This document shows, in pieces, positions 35,241 through 39,453 of a stretch of 39,453 nt of DNA. The position numbers were made by a program, and so were the translations under genes. This DNA comes from Bacteroidales bacterium (GTDB lineage: Bacteria > Bacteroidota > Bacteroidia > Bacteroidales > Paludibacteraceae). The stretch spans positions 1 to 39,453 of the forward strand of contig CAAGHA010000187.1 of assembly GCA_900769555.1 (NCBI GenBank), written 5' to 3'. The notes beneath the pieces were generated by a model that searched no databases, was not told where the DNA came from, and saw only the letters and a list, made by a program, of their open reading frames with translations. Numbering within the stretch: position 1 is the stretch's first letter; every line of letters begins with the position of its first letter.

Positions 35241-35310
35241 AAAAGTCCGAAAAATTTATCAACCCACGATTTAAACTTTATCTAAAGTGGTGAATTTATA
35301 GAATTCTCTT
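35241..35310 (+). repeat. Partial dispersed repeat, copy G
   Basis: TTCAAAAAGTCCGAAAAATT near the start and GTGAATTTATAGAATTC at the end match the middle and 3' signature of the family, with unrelated sequence between. It points towards the pectinase gene. Confidence 0.35.
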
Positions 35311-35463
35311 TTGGACTCGACTAAGAGGTCGGATTTTATTATAAAACACCCCCAAAATTTATTTATTTCAAAGGTAAGAATTATAATCGTAATTCCAAAT
35401 TAATTTTTTTTGATTTTTTTATAGTGCAAATAAAAATTGTAGAGTCCAATAGCAAATGCAAAA

Positions 35464-35553
35464 TTAAAGTAAAGAATTAAAAACGCATTTAACAGGCGAC
35501 ACAAAACAAGGTTTTATTCCATATCCGAGTGCTTCGATTAGTTGTTTTGACAT
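35464..35553 (-). CDS. Possible 29-residue small protein
   Basis: ATG 35553 opens a frame reading MSKQLIEALGYGIKP and ending FNSLL. A perfect TAATTTTG box (minus strand, 35568-35561) lies eight bases before the ATG, which would give an almost leaderless message. The peptide has an ordinary residue mix, but it matches no family I know and may be chance or a decayed gene end. Confidence 0.22.
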   Translation of the reverse strand: MSKQLIEALGYGIKPCFVSPVKCVFNSLL

Positions 35554-35658
35554 AACAATACAAAATTAATCAGTCGTTGGGAGGCTACGGTCTCTACTGT
35601 AAAGAAAGTAGGAGGGAACTTTATTTTAATTGACGTTAAGATTTTTCAAAAAATTAGT

Positions 35659-35666
35659 TACATTTG
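35659..35666 (+). promoter_or_regulatory. Promoter -7 box of the pectinase gene
   Basis: TACATTTG matches TAnnTTTG. Transcription would start near 35672, leaving a leader of about 95 bases before ATG 35768. A TTG at 35630-35632 is further upstream than usual for a -33 element. Confidence 0.55.
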
Positions 35667-35767
35667 CGTTGTGAATAAATTTTGCAGGTAGGTTTTTCAA
35701 TCGGATGACAGATAATGTAAATCCATTTGTTAACTTAGCCTATGTTAGAACTATACAATTAATTACA

Positions 35768-38700
35768 ATGAACTTAACACAACTATTCAGAATAGGGGTA
35801 GCCCTAATTCTATTTTCTTTTGTGAATGCCAATTTGGTTGCACAAACGCCGGCTTTCCCGGGAGCGGAAGGTTTCGGGAAATTCACTACCGGAGGACGTG
35901 GAGGTAAAGTCTACCATGTTACAAAGTTGACAGATGAAAACGAAGAGGGAACTCTTAGGTATGCTGTCAATCAAAAGGGGGCTCGAACCATCGTTTTTGA
36001 TGTGAGTGGTATTATCGAGTTGAAATCACAATTGTCAATCAAAAACGGGGACCTTACAATTGCCGGGCAGACTGCTCCCGGTGATGGGATATGTATTAAA
36101 AATTACACTGTCTATGTAGGTGCCAATAATGTAATTCTTCGTTTTCTTCGTTTTCGTCTTGGAACTGATAGTCCTGATGGCTATAATGATGATGGAACTC
36201 CTTACCAAGATAGGGATGCTATCTGGGGACGAAATCAGAGTGATATCATTATAGACCATTGTTCAATGAGTTGGTGTACGGATGAGTGTGGCTCGTTTTA
36301 CAACAATAAAAACTTTACGATGCAATGGTGTTTGTTAGCAGAGAGTTTGAGAGGATCGATTCACCCGAAAGGTCATCATGGGTATGGTGGTATTTGGGGT
36401 GGACAAGGAGCCTCTTTTCATCATAATTTTTTGGCTCATCATAGTAGTCGTAATCCTCGTATGTGTGGTAGCCGATATACGAATGAACCTGACAAAGAGT
36501 TGGTTGATTTGCGAAACAATGTTTTTTATAATTGGGGATTTAATAGTGGATATGCTGCGGAAGGTGGAAGTTATAACTTCGTGAATAATTACTACAAAAG
36601 TGGTCCTGCTACGGAAAGTAAAGTTAAGTATCGTATTTTTCAACCCAACGCAGATGATGGTTCCAATGACCAACCGAAGGGTGTTTTTGGTCGTTTTTAT
36701 GTGGATGGCAATTATATGCATGAAAAAGGTGCTAATTGGGATTGGAACGGAATAGATATCAATAATGGTAACAATTCCGCAATGACCCTCTCTGCGATTA
36801 GAAGTTATTCTCCTTTTTCGTCTGAGTCTGTTATTACGCATACCGCTGAAACCGCTTTTGAAAAGGTCTTGAAATTGGCAGGGGCTTCACTGCATCGGGA
36901 TGCAGTGGATGAGCGTGTTGCGCAAGAGGCGAAAAATGGTACATATACTTATACCGGCTCTGTGTTGGGTGGTAAAGGTATTATTGATAAAACTTCTGAT
37001 GTTGGTGGATGGCCTACTTATAATAGTACGAATAGTCCTGCCGATTCGGATCGTGATGGAATGCCTGATTTTTGGGAAGAAACTTACGGGCTGAATCCGA
37101 ATGATGGCTCGGATGGTGCTCAAATGGCTAATGATGGTTCGGGGTATTCAAACTTGGAAATTTATATGAACTCTCTTGTGTGTGAAATTATGGCAGAGGG
37201 AATGGAGGATGGTTTAACATTGTCCGGATATAGGTGTGATGAAATTGTAACACCACCGCAAAACCCGGAGTGGGCTGTGGAGAAAAGAAAATTTGATTTT
37301 ATTGTGGGTGTTGATGGTGATTTTAAAGCAGCGATTGCCGCTGCAAAGGCTTCTGCCAACGAAAGGTTCTATATTTTCTTTCCGAATGGTAGTTATGATA
37401 TTGGAACTCTTACAGGGAATGATAACCAATTAACCACCTATAGTCGAGCCAAAACCTCTTTTATTGGTCAATCTATGGATAAGGTTGTGATTTATAATCA
37501 AGCTATTAATGAGGGAATCTCTATTTCTGCAACACTCTATTTGGATAAAAATGCTGATGAGATTTATATGCAAGATGTTACATTGCAAAATAGGGCATGG
37601 AATAACCCGAATGCCTCTGCTAATCGTTTTGTGGCTCTTCAAGACAGAGGGGATAAGAATATTTTTAAACGAGTGAAATTGTTATCAACGCAAGATACCT
37701 ACTATTCCACTTCCGGCTTGGCTAAGAGTTATTGGGAAGAGGGAGAAATTCACGGAACAGTGGATTTTATCTGCGGTGGAGGTGATATTCTTTTTAAGAG
37801 GTGTTTGATTTATTTGGAAGAACGGAATAATAATGTGATTGCAGCTCCTGCTAACGAAGGGGAATGGGGGTATGTTTTTCTTGATTGTACAATTGATGGT
37901 CACTCTATTAATGCGAATGGGTATCGTTTAGGGCGTTCTTGGAATAAAAAAGCCAGTACGGTATTTATCAATACTCGCATGAATTTACTTCCTACTCCTG
38001 CGGGTTGGGGAGACCCGATGAATGTGGTTCCAACTCGATTTGCTGAGTATAATAGTATGGATGCTTATGGGCGAGCTGTGGATTTGAGTCAACGTCGTAC
38101 CTATTATACTAAAAATGAGATAAGTGTAAACCTTAATCCGGTCTTGTCGCAAGCTGAAGCTGCTACCTTTTCAGAGGAAAACGTTTTGGGAGGATGGATG
38201 CCAAGTAATGATTGCAAATTGGTTTCGGCTCCAAAGGTCAGGGTGAATGGTTCTACTTTGAGTTGGGCAAATAATGATTCTGCGTTGTGTTATTTTATTT
38301 TTAAGAATGACGTTTATTTGACAAATATAACAGAATGTAGTTTTACGTTGCCGAGTGATGTAACGGAGAACGACTTTTTTACGGTCAGAGCTGCCAATGC
38401 AATGGGCGGATTGGGTAGTGCTTCCAATTCGGTTTCTGTGAGTGGTGTAACAGAACCGGTTTATTATGATTTCCTTTTCCATTATAACAATGGGGTTGTT
38501 TCTTCTCCTGTAGGAAACGAATTTAATAGCCGTTGGGATTGTACCGAGTCTGGTGCCGAGGATTATGCGTGGGCAATTACCGGACGGGAGGACAAGTCTG
38601 TACTATCCGGAATGGATGTTGTTTATGAGGGAGCAACCTACAAAACTTTCAAAAACTCAAAAGGTGCGCAAAGTACCTTCTATTTGCCGGATGGAGTCTC

Positions 38701-39091
38701 TGTTCGTAAGGTTCATTTTATCGGTTACTCTAATGGTGAAACTCCTGCGGTGTTGATGGATGTAAATGGGAAGACGCTTGAAATGCCGTTTTCGGCAACA
38801 ATAGCCACATCCGATTTTCAGAACAATCCATCGGTTATTTCGTATGGATTTGAAGAGCCAGTCTGTAATAGTTTCACCTTTACATTCAGTACCACTCAGG
38901 TTTGTTTTATTATGGCTTTGGAAGTGGAAGAGAATGAGTGTGAAACAACATCTCTGAACGAAACTTTTCAAGAAGAAATTTCTCCAATTGAAGATTCTGT
39001 TTATGATGTTTGGGGTAGAAAAGTCAGCCGACAAGTGCCTAACCAACTGTACATTCAAAATGGGATGCGATTTATTCTTGTAGAGGATTAG
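35768..39091 (+). CDS. Secreted pectate lyase (PL1-like) - pectin methylesterase (CE8) fusion
   Basis: A 1107-residue exported enzyme; signal peptide MNLTQLFRIGVALILFSFVN to VAQ. Residues about 27-400 are a PL1-type beta-helix (FPGAEGFGKFTTGGRGGKVY, IVFDVSGIIEL, IDHCSMSWCTDE, HHSSRNPRMCG), which cleaves de-esterified pectin by beta-elimination. A calcium-type stretch follows (DSDRDGMPDFWEETYGLNPN, about 419-438). Residues about 510-810 are a CE8 pectin methylesterase with QDTYYS (Asp643), GTVDFICGG (Asp666) and LGRSW (Arg723), the three catalytic positions. About 830-1060 are fibronectin-like and sugar-binding-like modules, and the end (YDVWGRKVSRQVP...) resembles Bacteroidales C-terminal tails. 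De-esterification and cleavage in one chain fit plant pectin use. The frame is open to 35705, but the signal peptide begins at 35768. Confidence 0.92.
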   Translation: MNLTQLFRIGVALILFSFVNANLVAQTPAFPGAEGFGKFTTGGRGGKVYHVTKLTDENEEGTLRYAVNQKGARTIVFDVSGIIELKSQLSIKNGDLTIAGQTAPGDGICIKNYTVYVGANNVILRFLRFRLGTDSPDGYNDDGTPYQDRDAIWGRNQSDIIIDHCSMSWCTDECGSFYNNKNFTMQWCLLAESLRGSIHPKGHHGYGGIWGGQGASFHHNFLAHHSSRNPRMCGSRYTNEPDKELVDLRNNVFYNWGFNSGYAAEGGSYNFVNNYYKSGPATESKVKYRIFQPNADDGSNDQPKGVFGRFYVDGNYMHEKGANWDWNGIDINNGNNSAMTLSAIRSYSPFSSESVITHTAETAFEKVLKLAGASLHRDAVDERVAQEAKNGTYTYTGSVLGGKGIIDKTSDVGGWPTYNSTNSPADSDRDGMPDFWEETYGLNPNDGSDGAQMANDGSGYSNLEIYMNSLVCEIMAEGMEDGLTLSGYRCDEIVTPPQNPEWAVEKRKFDFIVGVDGDFKAAIAAAKASANERFYIFFPNGSYDIGTLTGNDNQLTTYSRAKTSFIGQSMDKVVIYNQAINEGISISATLYLDKNADEIYMQDVTLQNRAWNNPNASANRFVALQDRGDKNIFKRVKLLSTQDTYYSTSGLAKSYWEEGEIHGTVDFICGGGDILFKRCLIYLEERNNNVIAAPANEGEWGYVFLDCTIDGHSINANGYRLGRSWNKKASTVFINTRMNLLPTPAGWGDPMNVVPTRFAEYNSMDAYGRAVDLSQRRTYYTKNEISVNLNPVLSQAEAATFSEENVLGGWMPSNDCKLVSAPKVRVNGSTLSWANNDSALCYFIFKNDVYLTNITECSFTLPSDVTENDFFTVRAANAMGGLGSASNSVSVSGVTEPVYYDFLFHYNNGVVSSPVGNEFNSRWDCTESGAEDYAWAITGREDKSVLSGMDVVYEGATYKTFKNSKGAQSTFYLPDGVSVRKVHFIGYSNGETPAVLMDVNGKTLEMPFSATIATSDFQNNPSVISYGFEEPVCNSFTFTFSTTQVCFIMALEVEENECETTSLNETFQEEISPIEDSVYDVWGRKVSRQVPNQLYIQNGMRFILVED

Positions 39092-39146
39092 GGTTAGAAG
39101 ATGTAGCCTTAATGACCGCTTTTTCAAATGACTCCTCCTTCTCGTT

Positions 39147-39216
39147 GGATATGTATTCTATTAATTTTCAATGAGAAGCAGGGGATTCGCTAATGTTCTT
39201 TTTTTTACTTGTACAT
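39147..39216 (-). pseudogene. Relic of the 5' end of a pepP-like gene
   Basis: On the minus strand ATGTACAAG (39216-39208) gives MYK, as at the start of the intact pepP, then a frame shift and loss of about 68 bases, then a stretch reading SESPASH-stop-KLIEYIS that mirrors SEYPASHWKLREYLS (residues 32-46 of PepP). The aligned 45 bases (39147-39191 against 34011-34055) agree at 37 positions by hand count without gaps. The Trp codon has become TGA. Downstream similarity fades quickly. Confidence 0.65.
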
Positions 39217-39227
39217 GATGTTGTAAA

Positions 39228-39395
39228 TTTTATAGTAACTTTTAAAAATTACGACTTTTGTTTCTCAATGTAATAACTTCTATTTAGAATGCTTTTGAAT
39301 TCATTAGCTCTATATTACTTATATTTACTTGATTACGATCTCATTTCGCTCTTTTATGAATAAAAATAATCCGGATAAAATGCTCTTCAAAATAA
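39228..39395 (-). repeat. Dispersed intergenic repeat, copy D (inverted)
   Basis: On the minus strand it reads TTTTGAAGAGCATTTTATCC, then AAAGAGCGAAATGAGATCG, AAGTAAATATAAGTAATATA, GAATTCAAAAGC and TAGAAGTTATTACATTGAG, in the same order as copy B. Its 3' end stops about 12 bases before the ATG of the pepP relic. Confidence 0.75.
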
Positions 39396-39453
39396 GAAGT
39401 TGTTTAAATTTTATTTCGAGCATATTTGTGGGCGATTTTTAAAAATAGGTTAA

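Larger units (their letters stand above)
35101..35767. other. Divergent 670-base region between barrel and pectinase genes
   Basis: Very A/T-rich. It holds the short repeat piece G (35241-35310), a 29-codon open frame on the minus strand (35464-35553), and a -7 box for the pectinase gene (35659-35666). I see no other structure. Confidence 0.5.
39092..39453. other. Window end: no intact gene
   Basis: The 362 bases after the pectinase gene contain a decayed pepP-like fragment (39147-39216, minus) and repeat copy D (39228-39395, minus). No clear terminator for the pectinase gene is seen. Confidence 0.6.

Noticed and set aside
35705..35767. Upstream extension of the pectinase gene
   Set aside because: It would add 21 residues ahead of a good signal peptide; ATG 35768 is the natural start.
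36335..36841. 168-codon minus-strand open frame opposite the pectinase gene
   Set aside because: Ile/Arg/Thr-rich low-complexity translation with no motif, antisense to a well-supported PL1 domain.

Overview
The window looks like chromosome of a T9SS-bearing member of the Bacteroidales (Bacteroidota). The DNA is AT-rich. Several gene starts are preceded by the Bacteroidetes -7 promoter motif TAnnTTTG rather than E. coli-like boxes, and no clear Shine-Dalgarno sequences are seen. Gene families are typical of the group: a DUF4783-like protein, PASTA protein next to rluD, a three-subunit sdh/frdCAB of the diheme type, DUF5362-like membrane proteins, a TlpA-like DUF4369/DUF5106-type lipid-envelope thioredoxin, and a secreted protein with a Por-secretion (type IX) C-terminal sorting domain. 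No tRNA, rRNA, CRISPR array or insertion sequence was recognised.

Layout. 1-3.3 kb (minus strand): a four-gene operon DUF4783-like > nadC > NUC-type lipoprotein nuclease > fabD, ending in a clear terminator. 3.4-10 kb (plus): rlmH, a very large NtrY-like sensor kinase, a PASTA protein and rluD. 10.4-14.1 kb: sdhCAB with a well-formed promoter and terminator. 14.1-15.2 kb: two tandem small membrane proteins of one family. 15.4-18 kb: a cholesterol-dependent-cytolysin-like (CDC-like) lipoprotein followed by a second lipoprotein of unknown function. 18.2-30.2 kb: a compact six-gene operon described below. 30.3-34.2 kb (minus): gamma carbonic anhydrase, thioredoxin-like envelope protein and an M24 aminopeptidase P. 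34.3-35.1 kb (minus): an outer-membrane barrel protein. 35.8-39.1 kb: a secreted pectate lyase-pectin esterase fusion. 39.1-39.45 kb: a decayed aminopeptidase P relic next to a dispersed repeat.

The most interesting region is 18271-30227. Six genes lie head to tail with gaps or overlaps of at most 17 bases: (1) SIR2-like + TIR; (2) nSTAND1-type ATPase with one membrane helix, a long extracytoplasmic repeat region and a C-terminal MORN-like repeat; (3) a large T9SS-exported GLUG-repeat surface protein; (4) an outer-membrane barrel with a degenerate OmpA-like tail; (5) a two-helix membrane protein with two RCK/TrkA-N-like Rossmann domains and a C-terminal RyR-like domain; (6) a stand-alone RyR domain protein. 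The set spans surface, outer membrane, periplasm, inner membrane and cytoplasm, and reads as an envelope-sensing conflict or cell-death system. That function is inference; the domain calls are by eye.

A second theme is a family of intergenic repeats (up to about 180 bp) found in front of rluD, sdhC, the CDC-like gene and, inverted, at the window end, with shorter pieces in front of four other genes. All copies are oriented towards the gene that follows.
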